From assembly GCF_949628265.1 (NCBI RefSeq), contig NC_088786.1:21659681-21723680 (forward strand): a DNA stretch of 64,000 nucleotides. Direction: 5' to 3'. The stretch comes from Cloeon dipterum. Taxonomy: Eukaryota > Arthropoda > Insecta > Ephemeroptera > Baetidae. Shown in pieces: positions 1 to 13,400 of the stretch. The notes under the pieces are model-generated. The model worked only from the letters and a program-made list of their open reading frames with translations, did no database searches and was not told where the DNA came from. Position 1 is the first letter of the stretch. Each line of letters opens with the position of its first letter. Both the position numbers and the translations under genes were made by a program.

Positions 1-33
1 TTCAATGCGTCAATTTGATTAATGTTTTTTCAG

Positions 34-3000
34 ACCGCAGCTCACCAAAGGAAGTGACACGGAGCTGCCTGCAGAGTATTTGGCCAGTCCCTTAGCTCAA
101 CAGCCACAGGTAAGAGGAAGATGCTAGCTTTGCAAGATTCTCATGTTTTAATTTTTTGTCAGACTCCGCAGCGGAAAACTGAAGAAGAACTGAGAGAGGA
201 GGAGGAATTCCAGCTGGCTTTAGCACTGTCCAAGTCAGAAGCTGAGGAAAAGGAAAAGGAACGTGAGGTAATGCTCGTCAAATTTTTCCACGATTTCTTT
301 AATTTTAAATAGTGTTACCAAGTTTGTCGAACTCAACAATATCTTTAATTGAATTTTGATTATTATTTGTCTATGTTAACTTGCGAAATAGATATTCAAT
401 AATACTTAACATAATAATACTTGAAATGTTGAGCAAAAAGAATTAGTTTAAGAGAAGCAGCAAAGACTTGTAAGAATTGATTGCATATATGATAAGTGTT
501 GCACGCATATTATGCTTTTAATAATAAATTCATTCAATGATACTTAACAGTTAATATTCTTTGCAAATGCATGTTATCAACTACATAATCAATATTTCCC
601 TTTTTTTCATTTCAGAAACAAAGACACAGGACAGAAATGATCAACTCTGCCTACAAGCAACATCAAAGCAGCCCTAGCAAACAGGTGAATAAACAGTCTT
701 CCTCAGTTCGTTGATTTTGGAGGCCCTCAAGTGTACAATTTTCATCTCTTAAAATTGTAGGAGTAGATGTCGATTGAATGAAACATGAGGAGTTACTCAA
801 CTATTTACTTTATTCACAAAGTCAACAAAATTTCGTGAAATCCATTGTTTAGACTTGGAGTTTATTTGAATCATATTTTAAATTGGGATGAAATTGGGTT
901 TATCTTTACTGTCATAATTTACGGTACATTATTAAATCAATTACAGTTAAAAAGTATTTGGTTACATAATTAGAATAATTTTATTACAGTTAATATGGAT
1001 AGACTAAATTAGAATCGAATGTTCTATTTACACAGTTTTAGAAAACGTTGCTTAAAATTGCATGATCCATGCTCTTTTGACATTCCCGCAACGATTAAAA
1101 GCTCAAAATAAAATTTCAGACGTCTAAATTTTATATTTTACAGCCTAGTGATAATTATTTCATTATAACTTCTCTTACGAACAAGCATCCAAATATTAAT
1201 AAAATATGTTTAATTGAACAGTTGGAACAGGAGCTGAAAATTGACAACGGCGAGCAATCTGGCGAGCTGGCTCGCTACCTGAACCGCGGTTACTGGGAGC
1301 AGCGGCAGGAAGGGCTGCCTAGCGCACCAGCCACGGCGACCGCGGCTCCGTTGGGGTCACCCGTGTATGCGAGCCCCAGGAAAGTGCAGGAGAACGGAGG
1401 CAACGAAAACCTGGAGGACTTCATTAAGACGCTGCGTAGCCAGATTGAAATCTTCGTCAACCGCATGAAGAGCAACTCGAGCCGAGGACGCAGCATCGCC
1501 AACGACAGCTCGGTGCAGACGCTGTTCATGAACCTGACGTCGCTGCACTCGCAGCTCCTCAAGCACATCACCGAGGAGGAGGACAAGCGCATTCATTTTG
1601 AGGGTCTGCAGGACAAGCTGGCGCAGCTGCGCGACGCCAGAGCCGCCCTGGATGCGTTGCGTGAGGAGCACCGCGAAAAGCTGCGCAGACAGGCCGAGGA
1701 GCAGGAGCGCATCAGGCAGATGCAGATGGCGCAGAAGCTGGACATGATGCGGCAGAAAAAGCAGGAATATCTCCAGTACCAGCGACACCTTGCTTTGCAG
1801 CGTATTCAGGTAATATTCTTGGCTCAGAATTTTGTGGTTATTAAAATGGCATTAGCATTTATCACATTTCTAATTATTGTGTAAATATGAGTGGTAAAAT
1901 TCCGGTCTACGGAACAAAGACTAGACAAAGTATAATTTTTTAGAGGATTCAATGGAAAATAAATAACTTGTTTCCAAGATTATACGGCCAGTAATGATTC
2001 TATTCTCCATCCATTTAGAGATTTTGGCTAATTTTCTGGCAAAAGTCTTAAAACCTTTTGCAGAGAGCATAAAACGTCTCAAGCAGTATTCTCAAGCTAC
2101 CATTAATAATTACTTCCTTCCAAATGTTGTTCTTACATAATTGTATCATTACTTTATGGATGTGTGCTGATTTGGGGCAGAGTTGCCCTGTCAGCCCATA
2201 ATAAACTTACTTTTGAAACTAAAACGAACCTCTGAAAGATTTGTCTTATCAAATAGAGGCTACATATGAAATATCGTCACGATTGAATGAAATTTCTCAA
2301 CTCGATTTCGATTTTTAAACATTTCTCACAAAGATTTTTAACCTTTGCGGTGCCAATAATTTCACCTTAAACTAAAACATTGACTCTTAAGAGCAGCCTA
2401 TGCCAATTCAAAATCTTACGCTTGAAAACTCAAATGATGAAAACTCAAATTCGGTTATAAAAAACCGTCATGGCGAATTGGACCAAAAGATTCGTCAGAT
2501 ACTACTCATTCCAATGATACAGCTTTAGCACAATATTTACTTATTGTTAGCACTTCATTCATTATCACATTTTCAATAGCCTGATGTTCAAACCGATTAC
2601 TCATTTTATTGCAATTTGAAGGCCACTAAAAGTCTAAGCACGTGAATCAATAATAAGATAAAGTTCGTTTCCTCTTTCGTCATTTCTACGCAACATCTCC
2701 CAATCTTAAAATATTTCTTTGGTGCAACTGTCAATATTTTTTAATAATCGACTGTAATTTTGGCAGCAATATCAATCGCAGCTTAATGGAACTAATATGC
2801 CCGCTATGCCAAGACAGACAGTTAAACGATTGCCAAATTTCCTTCAGGAGCAGGAACGGGAGCTCCAGATGCGGCAGGAGCAGCAGAAGCAGCACTACAT
2901 GGCGATGGGCGCCGCCTACCCTTACGCACCGCAGCACTACCCACCCGAGCAGTACGGAGGGATGCCGCCTCACGCGGTCGCCCCGGCCGCCCACTACCCA

Positions 3001-3456
3001 CCTTACGCCGACTACCAGTACCAGCCGCGGATGATGATGCAGCCCCCGATGGGCAGCATGCCTCCGCAAATGGGACCACCAACCACGCAGCCCCAAGCGA
3101 TGCCCCCGCCGGGCGTGGCCCAGATGCCCTCAATGGGCCAGATGCCGCCCTCCGGACCTGGCATGCCGCCCCAGATGCCTCACGGAGCGCAGGTTCCTCC
3201 AATGGTGCAACCCATGTCCCCTGGCGCGCAAATGCCCCCGCCCGTCGCCATGCCCATGCAGCCGCCGACCAGCTACCCTGCACCCACTAGTGCCCAACCG
3301 CCCCAGATGGCGCAGCAGATGATGCAGCAACCCTACGTTCAACCGTCGCCCATTATCTCGCCCCAGCACGTCCCTCAAATGCAACAACAGCAGCCACCGA
3401 CGCAACCGCAGCCCCCACCGAGCACCCAAACTGCTGAGTTAATCAGTTTCGACTGA
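34..3456 (+). CDS. Hrs: Hrs, ESCRT-0 subunit (3' portion; 5' end outside window)
   Basis: Hrs (HGS) sorts ubiquitinated cargo on early endosomes as an ESCRT-0 subunit. Five exons are inferred: 34-109, 163-267, 616-684, 1222-1809 and 2767-3456, all with GT/AG borders and continuous phase. The first visible exon carries the pre-UIM motif ELPAEYLASPLAQQ. The second carries an acidic ubiquitin-interacting motif (EEEEFQLALALSKSEAEE). The fourth encodes a long charged helical region rich in Glu, Arg and Gln, expected to form the coiled coil that binds STAM. The last exon is Pro/Gln/Met-rich low-complexity sequence ending in AELISFD, a clathrin-box motif at the extreme C-terminus, as known for Hrs. 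The N-terminal VHS and FYVE domains must lie to the left of the window. The identification is secure; exact splice sites are inferred. Confidence 0.95.
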
Positions 3457-5933
3457 GTTCGTAGATTGTTATCCTTATTTTATCTTGTGATTCACAGCAA
3501 GTTTTGGAATTTGGGCTGCAAAGGGTTGCAAATATTATATGGTTTTTGTATACGTTATGTTACAATTCTTCCAAACTATCTTGTATAGGAATGGAATGAT
3601 TCTCTTTAAAATATATAAACATGCCATTGAAAAAACTTCAGGATCTTTAATTTCAAAAATATTTATCGGTATGTATTTCCAATTATAAAAAGTAGTGCTT
3701 TAAAAAAAACCTTTGGTATTGAACAATCATCAGACCCATCTTTCTCACAGGACAACACCGTCATTGATGCGAATTTATTTGATACCGTTAACACATAAGA
3801 AAACAATTAGTTTATCAAATAAATTCGCTCTCCGTGAGTCCTGGTTCAAACTATCATGATTAGCACACGCGCTCACAAGGCGCCCTTGCTCACGGCTTGG
3901 CAAACTTAATTGTGTTTGCGAGAACTGGAAATTACAAGTCCTCTCAATAAACATAATAAATTATAACTTAACAAATAGAAAACCACTGCACAAATGACGC
4001 TGACAAAAAATACCTTACACCTTGAGATCGTTCCGAGAATTAAAATTCATGCACTCAATCGTGTCTACTTGGCCGCTGCAGGTCAAGTGCGTATGATACC
4101 TCTGCTGCAGCGACGAGGGTGGAGCAAAGGCAGCCCGCCGTGCAGGTTGCCTACTCTACTCTGCATGGCGATCTCCATATAGGGGTCAATGTGAAGTTTC
4201 CTATTTAATACCCATTTAATTTTAATTCTCATCGATAATATATATATATATACCCTAACTAAATAACACGCCTCATGCTCCTCTCACTGAAATTAATAAA
4301 ATATAAGCAGCACATGAAAATGATGCAATTAAATCACATTAACCTATCCTATGCTACAAATTGAGAGAAAAGGGGATACAAATGATGCATTCTTCCGTAT
4401 CATTACCATCCAAAATATTATTATCTAATAAATCTGATTTTTAATGCAATGCAGAGCGCGAGAACTGATTAAAATTACAGTAACACACGCATATCACACA
4501 GTGTTCCTTAATAACGGCATCCAGAACTGAATGAGATAATTTAAAGGCTCATTGAGGTGAACTCAATAAATTAAATTCATTAGCTATAATTACTGAATTT
4601 GAACTCTGGTCAGTACTCAGGACTTATCTCGCAGGCCAGTTATATTAATTTTTCTTAATTTAGTAGAAAAAATATTAAAACAGATATCCTCTAAATCACG
4701 AAGTTATATCTCTGAATCTGCTGGTAATAAGCGCTTTGCAAATAAATTAAAAAATCTAAAAACCTTTCTTCAACATTTTCAAATAAAAATCACCATGTGA
4801 GTAAAATAAATTCCAACTCAAGATCTCTGATTTTCAAGCTGCGGCTCTATATTATAATTGTTATCAATCCGGCACATCATGAAGATGAGACTTTAAATGA
4901 GTATTTATTTTAAGCGGGGTTCGTAATATTAGCACTAATTAGCAGACTGTATGAATTTCATTTTAATTGCAACTGGGCAAATGTGACTAGTAAAACACAT
5001 TCCATGCAAATCGAGTAAAGCGACATAATATTAATATCGAAAATGGAATCTCTTTGTTTTTTAACATTGCTTTCGTTCCAGTCTCGTAAATTTCCGGTAA
5101 ATATTTTTAAGTTTCAATACAAATATAAATATTGTGTTCTACTACGTTGTACTAGAATCTTCATTAAAACATATGATAAGTAGACCAAGACTTTGTTTTG
5201 TGTTTCAATTTTAAGATAACGCATTAATGTCCGACTGGAGTCTTCACTAACGGTAATATACTCCGATATGCTACATGTGAAAAATAATCATTAAAAAAAT
5301 TTATGATTTTGTGTGTAAGGCCACAAATTTGTTTTTCAGTCATTCATTTCTGCTGAGGAATGTGAAAAGTTTTTTAAGTCCTAGAAAAATGTTTTCAACT
5401 TTTCACACAGCTGTAAGTGCGTGGTATAAATATTATTATAGGCGATTTGTCATCCAGTCCCGACTCAGTACTTTCAAAACAATAACCATATTTCCGAAAC
5501 TTAGATTTTGATTTAATTGACAAAGTCGTTAATATATAAGTTTAATGTTTGTTAGTTTTATATACACCACAGTAAATGAATTTTCAATAAATTAAGGTTC
5601 CGTTCAATATCATATGGAACCTTCAGAGCAAAATATTTTTTTGCGTTTACAACAAACGCTATTTTTCACTATGGTGTTAAATCACCATAAATTTCATATT
5701 TATTAATTCCAAAAAATTCAATTCCTAAATTATATGCGATCATTTTCATTTGCTAGAAAAGCACTTATCAAGACGGACAGAAAATTTTGCATTTTATAAC
5801 ATGTTTGATTATTTATATGTGAACGGAATATAATATCTCCGATGAAGAGAAATTTTGAAAACAGCCACATTGAAGTTTGAAATTGCAGCAATCATATTAT
5901 TCTTCTCATGAGCACATTTTAACTCATGACATG
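3457..5933. other. Hrs 3'UTR and AT-rich intergenic sequence
   Basis: About 2.5 kb follow the Hrs stop codon. The first few hundred bases are probably 3'UTR; a candidate AATAAA polyadenylation signal lies near 3945. The rest is AT-rich with no convincing exon. A short GC-richer patch at about 4060-4160 has open frames on both strands but resembles nothing I know. Confidence 0.6.
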
Positions 5934-6605
5934 TAGTATGGAGCGATGCCGCCTCACGCGGTCGCCCCAGCCGACTACCAGTACCAGCCGCGGATGATGA
6001 TGCAGCCCCCGATGACTTAGTTCAGTTGCTGCACCCTCCGGACCTGGTATGCCGCCCCAGATATGCCTCACAGAGCGCAGGTTCCTCCAATTGTGCAGCC
6101 CACGTCCCCTGGCGCGAAAATGCCCCCGCCCGTCGCCATGCCCATATACGCCGCCGCCGACCAGCCACCCTGCACCCTCGTAAGGCCCAACCGCCCCGGA
6201 TTGCGCCGCAGATGTTGCAATAACCATCGACTATTACCTGGCACGTCCTTCAAGCGATTAAGCAAAAGCAGTAGCCACCGACGCAAAATGCTGAATTATG
6301 ATCAGTTTCGACTGAATGTTTTTTATTCTTATTTTATTTTAGGATTTACAGCAATTTTTGGGATACGGGCTGCGAAGGGGATCAATTAAAGATTTTTTTG
6401 TATACGATATTATGATACATAATTTGTATAAACTATCTGTGTTGGAAATGGATCGATTTGCTCTGAAATATGCAATTCAAAAAACCTCTGTATCTTTAAT
6501 TTAAAAATATTTATTATTTCAAATTATAAATATCAGTGCTTTAAAAAAAACTTCATTATTGAACAAGCACCAAATCCAGAACATTTTTATCTTTCTCACA
6601 TATCA
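5934..6605 (+). pseudogene. Decayed partial copy of the Hrs last exon and 3' flank
   Basis: This stretch is a diverged direct copy of about 2952-3755: the Pro/Met-rich end of Hrs plus its 3' flank. It keeps near-identical runs such as GCCGCCTCACGCGGTCGCCCC. It also carries in-frame stops (TAG at the very start and in ATGACTTAG), an internal deletion of roughly 100 bases relative to 3052-3145, and a smaller one after the first 30 bases. The terminal LISFD-encoding end is degraded. Similarity continues well past the stop codon into the 3' flank, through a matching poly-A run near 6543 and a CTTTCTCACA block. There is no upstream exon and no poly-A tail at the end, so a DNA-level segmental duplication looks more likely than a retrocopy. 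Confidence 0.85.
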
Positions 6606-6629
6606 CTGTCATTGTCGACGGTGGGCATC

Positions 6630-7207
6630 TCACATGAATGAGCATCTGCTTTTGGACTTTTCCCTGTAACCAAAGAAATGGATTGGTCAGAAAAGTCATC
6701 GGGTAAATTTTTCAAGCACTGCAAATACAATAAAATAGAAACAACGCTAATTTAGAAACAACAAACACAAAACACGACTTACTCCATGCACTGTGTAGCT
6801 GCATTTTCTTTCCTGAAAATGTTAATTTCGTTTCTGAAGCTGTCTAGGTAAGCGCCGGCGAACTCCTCATTCAATTTTTCGAAAACCACTCCAAAACCAC
6901 ATTTGTCCTCAAGATCTTGCTTAACAAAACTAGGAATGCGAGCGAAGCCTTCACTCAGCTTCTCCTGAATTTGCGCGCGGTTTTGATCTGTGGACTGTCC
7001 TTTCTTTTCCAGCTCAACTCCTTTTCTGACCAAGTCCCACACCTCAGCAGTGTCTTTGTTCTTGTCGTCTTGCTGTTGCGTGACAAATAACTTGAAGGCG
7101 TCAACCATGGCAGCGTCCTCGAAATCCTTCAGTTCGGTGTTGCACCATGCCTCCAACTTTTTCGAGTCCACCTTCTTGAAAATCCGCTGGACGTCAGGTG
7201 ATGGCAT
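6630..7207 (-). CDS. Small helical protein, tandem paralogue A (unrecognised family)
   Basis: The first coding exon starts with ATG at 7207, just after a possible 5'UTR splice acceptor (TTTGTGCAG), and stays open to a TAA at 6779 (142 residues). A strong donor GA/GTAAGT at 6783 and an acceptor TTACAG before 6663 allow a short second exon ending in TGA at 6630, giving about 152 residues ending KSRCSFM. The protein is charged and apparently all-helical, with no signal peptide or membrane segment. Motifs shared with the neighbour at 8555-9031 are VWDL-RKG, an STD turn, IPS and VVFEKLNEEF. I do not recognise the family. The two genes lie in the same orientation about 1.3 kb apart, so recent tandem duplication is inferred. 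Which 3' end is used cannot be settled here. Confidence 0.62.
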
Positions 7208-8554
7208 TGTTGTACCGGTCGCTGCACAAATTCTCAAGAGCTATAATATGCCTCAGTTGAATTCTCACTTAGCTGGAATAGACTTCATTCGAAAAGTCCC
7301 CTCTTACGAGTTTGCGCGCAAGTCTAAAGCCGTAGCATGCCAGCTGAAACGCGATCAATACAACGACTATATAATCTTATCATTCAATAATTAACAAAGT
7401 CACACGCAGTTGAGGCTAAATAGAAAGGAAAGTCACAAGCAAAAGCGACACCAATCCACAAATCAGAATTAAAATTATCTTTAGTTTCGTTTCCGGCGGT
7501 TAGTAAATTTTACGTAGGTTATTTTTACACACTCGGCGCGCGGTACGAGTTATTTCGCTTAGCGCGCACCTCACATACAAAAACACACAAGTCGAAAAAT
7601 AAACTGGGCCGTGCGTCTTGAGAATTTCCTCTTGTTTATTCACACGGCGCGAAGGAACACCCTTTGCAGCTCGCTGCTCCTTCTCCACAAAATATATATA
7701 TTCTTGGCGTTGGAGTCGGCTGAACACAAAGTCAATGGGAAGCGCCTATTAAATACATGTGTGCACGCTTCGTTTGGCAGGGAGAGGCAGATGTGTGCCC
7801 TGCATAAAATACCCGCAACGGCTGCCTTTAAATTTTGTAGTGGAAGTTGACGTCACCTGCTGATAGGGCCGCAGGTGTACGTATCATGCCGGCAAAATTA
7901 GACCTAATTTATTTTACAGATTTTGCTGTCGAAGAAAAGCGCGTAAAAATTATGTTTACTTGTGATATTATTTGGAAGACAAAAGGAATAACAAAAATAC
8001 CTAATGGAAAAAACAAATTTTTGTGTCGTGAAACAGTTATTGATCGCATTAACTTTATTTTATCTCAATTAATAAACACTCTTTTACTATACCAAAAATA
8101 TTTAAATGATTTAATCAGTCCAACCTCAAAAAACAAACAGATCAGTTAAGGGAGTTCAAGTCTTTTCGTGTCATGCTCTTATTAAAATTGATTTTCCTTA
8201 CTTCAAGGATGATGGTGTTGACGGCGGGGAACACAATTTAAATTTAAGGCAGTATAACAACTTTCAGCTCACTTCTCAGCATCACAATCATTGGACTGCA
8301 ACAATTGAAGATGATTTTATATTTTAGTATTATGACTTTTTACTACATACAGGTTTTGGAAAATAAATCTAAAAGGCTGCGTTAAGATACTTACATCTCA
8401 CTTATTTATCTTGATATTGAGCTGTCGCGTCCTTGGCATTTAATTGAGTGTGCAGCTCTGACGGAAGCGCTCACTGCAAACAGATAAAAAATAAATTAAT
8501 TTTATTTCAAGATATTACCAAAGGTAATCCAATTAATGAAGAGAAAATAATTGT
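7208..8554. other. Spacer between the two tandem small genes
   Basis: This AT-rich spacer should contain the promoter and a 5'UTR exon of paralogue A and the 3' end of paralogue B. For paralogue B, an acceptor-like TTTGCAG at about 8469 would place TGA immediately downstream of a spliced CAA codon. An open frame at 7847-8149 (+) is unrecognisable and looks fortuitous. Confidence 0.5.
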
Positions 8555-9031
8555 TCAAATGGGACAATCCACATGAATATTTTCGACACAGCTATTTCTA
8601 TCGATCGAAACTTGCCTAGCAGACGGCTCTGTCGATTTGTGCGCTTTCCTATATTCACTAATTTCCACCTTGAAACCCTCGATCAAATCACTGCCGAATT
8701 CTTCATTCAGCTTGTCGAACACAACGGTCAACGCCACGTTCTGATCAACGTCTTCTTTGATGTTGCTCGGGATATAGGCGAGGCCGTCGCTCAACTCTCG
8801 GCGAACAAGGGTCCGAATTTCATCTGTACTTTCGCCACTTTTCTCCCGCAGGGCTCCTTTTCTCAGCAGGTCCCAAACTGTTGCGGTCGGCCCATTTTTG
8901 TGCTGCGTGACGTACGAGACGAAGGCCTGGATCATAGCTTGGTCATCCAGACAGTCGAGTGTGGACTCGTCCCACACGATCAACTTGCGCCCCGCTTTCT
9001 TGTAGATTTTCTGCCGCTCGGCGGAACTCAT
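8555..9031 (-). CDS. Small helical protein, tandem paralogue B (unrecognised family)
   Basis: ATG at 9031 directly follows an acceptor-like TTTTGCAG, as in the neighbouring paralogue, which suggests a shared gene structure with a noncoding first exon. The open frame gives 158 residues ending NIHVDCPI. A donor-like CAA/GTTTCG within the last 25 codons could join to an acceptor near 8469 and give a shorter end at SARQ. Motifs aligned with paralogue A are ATVWDLLRKG, GESTDEIR, LSDGLAYIPS and VVFDKLNEEFGSDL. The product is soluble and rich in charged residues, and no known domain is visible. The conserved motifs together with good codon structure make it a real gene in my view; its function is unknown. 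Confidence 0.62.
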   Translation of the reverse strand: MSSAERQKIYKKAGRKLIVWDESTLDCLDDQAMIQAFVSYVTQHKNGPTATVWDLLRKGALREKSGESTDEIRTLVRRELSDGLAYIPSNIKEDVDQNVALTVVFDKLNEEFGSDLIEGFKVEISEYRKAHKSTEPSARQVSIDRNSCVENIHVDCPI

Positions 9032-10429
9032 CACTGCAAAATTGCTCTTCTCGTGTCACACACACTGACACTTGATGGTTGTTATGGTGCTGTTGGTGTG
9101 CACTACGCGGCTGCTAAGGACGGACTGCTCGGGAACGCAAACGCACACTTTCCTGCCACGAGCGTGCGCGAGAGTCGCGGTTCGCGGTTTCCTTTCGACT
9201 GTGAGAATCGAAGCCGAATCGGTGCCAAAAAATATTATGTGCCTGTGGGAAATTTAAAAGCAGCAGACATATTTAAAATAACAGAAAATATTTTCGTGCA
9301 ATTGTTGTTACGAAAGGCATTTCCACACACGATATATATATATGAGGAAATTTGTTTTCGTTATGGCCGGGTAATAAAGTATTTTTAGGAATCATTGAAT
9401 TAGTAAAGTTGCACAGTGTACACTTTTAATTATCTGCCAATAGTTACATAGAAGCGTTAACAGATTGAGCGCAAACGTTATTTTACATAAAATATAAAAG
9501 ATTTTCCCGATCTGCCCTATTTAGAAAAAATAGGAGGATATAGAAACTGACAAAATAAAACGGGGAATATATTATTAGTATTATCCGTTGTCTTTGTTAG
9601 TGTCAGACTTTTCTTATTTATTTATATTTTTAAGATTTTTAATAACGCGTCTCAATAATGAGCCAAAAATTTGAAAATACGGTACAAGCAGAAATAGTCA
9701 TATATATAACAATATCATGTGACCAACAAAATATCACCGTCCCAATCTCGAGATAATAATATTTTGTTGCGTGACCAAAACCATTTATTTGCACAAGATA
9801 TCCCCAAGCGCGTGTTCATTCAAAAGCTAATTCTTATCTGGAGTACCCTATAGAAATTTTATGTACACATGCCTCGTTTTTATTTGACATTTTCATGATT
9901 TTTATCATGTATTATTGAAGTACTTTCCTTTGGGGTTTTCCTGAACCTTTTTTTATCACACTCGCACCAGCTCAGAACAAAACAATCTAATACAAGCAAC
10001 ACAAAAGATGCATTTGGCATTTAAAATTGGAATTTATTTATATATGCTGGAAAGTAGGTTTTGGAATTATTACAGAAAACTATACGTAATTTTTTTTTTT
10101 AAAAAAAAGAACATTCATACACAGCTAATCGCAGAACACTTGTCGCGTGTAGATGTAAAATAACATCATCTGTTTTCCTTTATGATAATATTTCTTGGCA
10201 GCTGAGCAAAGAATAATGCAGTGTGCCGTAATTATACGCCCATCATTAGAGGCACAGGCTGCAGGGAAATAATCCAGCTACATAATGAGACAGGTATATT
10301 ATAATCTCCCATAAGTCACATCTCATGTTCTGATCCACATTAAAACAATGCAATTGATATCGTTCCATTGTTTTTTATCATAACAATTCAAAAATTAAAA
10401 CAAAGCTGAATCAAAAAATGTTTCCTACC
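9032..10429. other. Intergenic region, no gene seen
   Basis: The right part should hold the promoter and 5'UTR of paralogue B, and the part next to 10430 the 3'UTR of the zinc-finger gene. The remainder is AT-rich with no supported feature. Confidence 0.5.
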
Positions 10430-13400
10430 TTATTGCAGGATGTTTTCGGATTGAATGATGCTATTCTCGAGGATGCAAGTCGCATCCCCCAATACTAGAG
10501 CGTTGTCGTCAAGAACCAACAGATACGTTTGTTGGCCTGAAACAGAAATGAAAGAAGTGCAATCTGAAGCAGTGCGGCGAACAACAAAGCGGAGTTAAAA
10601 AAATATAAAACTCACTTTCAGCTGGTTGATCGGTATTTGCAATATTTGCGGCGGCAGTGTTGGCTTCGTTGATTAAGCTGTTACTGTCTAGCGTTTGAGA
10701 AATATCAATTGTAGTGGTACTTCCTGCAACAAAACGCGAGAGAGTAGGAAATGGCTTTAAACACGGTTATTTGTTTTATGGGTTTTAAGCACCATAAAAT
10801 TCTTAAATAAGCTCTTAATCAAATTGGCATTTGCATTTTAGCTTATAAATTAATTGAGGTCATTTAATAAGCGTTTTTGTATTGAGACTATCAAATTAAA
10901 AAACTATTTAATTCACGAAATAACGATGAACCGGATAACTTTCTCTTATCAAAAGTGTTTGAAGCAAGGACAAGGAGCTGCGCCTCTTTATTGCTTTTTC
11001 ATGAGCATAGATCGCCGCCAAGAGTGTTAAATGTTAGGATTTAACACGAACATCAGGCACATTTAGACAGACGCAGGTTTATGTTTACGGACTCCTGACA
11101 AAGAGATGAGCTTACAAAGTTAATTTCATGCTCACGCTCCGCAGGTAAATTTTCTCTATCTGCTATTATGTTTCCGTTGCATCATATGGCTGATGCGCTG
11201 CGGAGGACAACAATTTTTCTTCAAAAGGTGAAAGAGCAAAACCACGAAAAAGGTCGTGACCATTATCAGCATTGTGAAATCTCAAATGCCTTTTAGAAAA
11301 GCTCAAGTCATAGAGATGGACAAGGACGACGTGGTTTGTTGATGAATAGAAGCGGCTCGCAAAGTATCGTTAGTTCATTAATATTGATCAAAACGTCTCT
11401 CATTAGTCAATTCGCGAAATGACTCTAGCAAACGCTGCGTTGTTAAGTAATTTAAATTGATGGGATTTTTTAACCAAATCAAACTGGCCTGCTTATTTAG
11501 CAATAAAAACGAAATTTAAAATCATAAAAATAGTTAATTTCAATAAATTAATTTCTGGAGGCTCTTATTTGCTGCACATTTTGCAATATGGATCTTTAAA
11601 AAATGAAAAAACCCTGCAGAACATTTAAAATTAAAACAGCAGCAAATTCGTTATGGTAGGTGCAGAGAATAATTTTGATGATGCTAGGGCAAAAACGATA
11701 GACCTGATATCAGTGGCAAAAAATGATAGCTCATCATGGACAAAAAATATATATCATCGCAATTGACAATTTTTAATATTAAAAATAAGTCAATTTTTAG
11801 AATTTAACTTTAGGGAGAAATGAAATCTACTTGGAATTTATAACAATTTTCTGCAAAATAGTTGAGAATTTTTGAAATGATTAGTTGCACCATACCGGCA
11901 TTAACCAATATTATTTCATTTCTTCTGTTTAAACATAAATTTAAATGAAAACATTAACTTCAAAAAACAAGGGGAAATTTAATTTAAAGATAGATTTTAC
12001 AGAAGACTCCAATATATGCTAAAAACTAAGAATTTATACTTCACTCTTTATTCAACCCATCCCTGTTTTGAGTTCGTAGAAGAGCTATATATGGTCCAAA
12101 AACTATCTTTCCATAGACTGCGTGCAAACCTATGATGTAACAATTTGGAAAACCATTTTTGAAAAGCAACCACCCAATTGGATTTTACTTTTTATTTAGA
12201 AGTTATAAGCATTTTAGTTTCATGTCTTGGATAATTCATGATAGTTGAAAGTTATTAAAATTGATCTTGACTATGGTTCTTCAGGGCAAATTTGCCCCCG
12301 TGCATCGCCATTATCAAGCGGAATTGAAAAAGGATGGCTATATCAGTAAAACCTTTGTTTTAATAACCAAGACATTTCATACCAAGTCATTTTTAACAAG
12401 GGAGTAGTACAACCCTGTTATTATTATTTTGTTCTTGTAAGCAAATTTCATATTTTAGATGAAAACTTGAATAAACTTATGTTCTATAATTAATGAAATA
12501 ATTAAAATTTTGCTGTACTTACCAGGGTTGGTAGATGAAGAATTCTTGTTGCTGGGCTTATGCATTTTTGAGTGTCGAATCAAGGAACTTTTATTCCGCA
12601 GTTGTTTACCACAAGATTCGCAACAGAACAGATAATCTCTGCTATGCGTAGATTCATGCACTTTGAGTACACACTGAAATCAAAAGAAGAAGATTCTTTG
12701 GTTAAGATATGGCACTGAACATTAAATAAGCTCAAAACTAACCTGCCATCTAAAACTCCTGTTGCATGTCTTGCAAACAAATGGTTTTATATCGTTGTGA
12801 ATCCGGAAGTGTTCTTTCAAATGGCCAGCTCGCTTGAATTGTTTGTTACAGACGTGACATTCAAACGATCGCTTAGAGGAATGCGTCATCAGGTGCTTAT
12901 GAAGAGCGTCTTTGAATAAAAAAGTTCTTTTGCAGATGTCACACTCAAAACATTTGCCACCTATTTTAAAAATGAATATTAATCAGCCATTTACAAATTT
13001 TGATTCGGTTTACTGCTGTTTTACCTGCGTGGTCATTCATGTGCAGACGAAATTGAGATTTTTCACTAATTCTTTTAAGGCAAATATGGCAACGGAAGAA
13101 TTGGTTATTTTTCTCACAGCTTGCCTGAAATTTCATGTTGCCAAATTAATATATATCGGTTTCCATTATTGTAACAAACCTCTCCATCTAGTATGTCATG
13201 CACGGAAATCAGTTGCGCACAAACAATTTGCTGCCAGCAATCACTCTCTATGACGTTCTAAGAAAAATTCATTTTAAAAAATTTGATGTTCTGTAAATCT
13301 CCAATAAAGGAACTTACTTCAGCAGTAGTTTCTTTGTTGTGCACTTTTTTCGTATGTCTGTGCAATCCTCTTTTGGACTTGTCAACATAGAAACACCTGT

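Noticed and set aside
1290-1788. Long open frames antisense to the Hrs coiled-coil exon
   Set aside because: They mirror a GC-rich coding exon whose + strand product is clearly Hrs.
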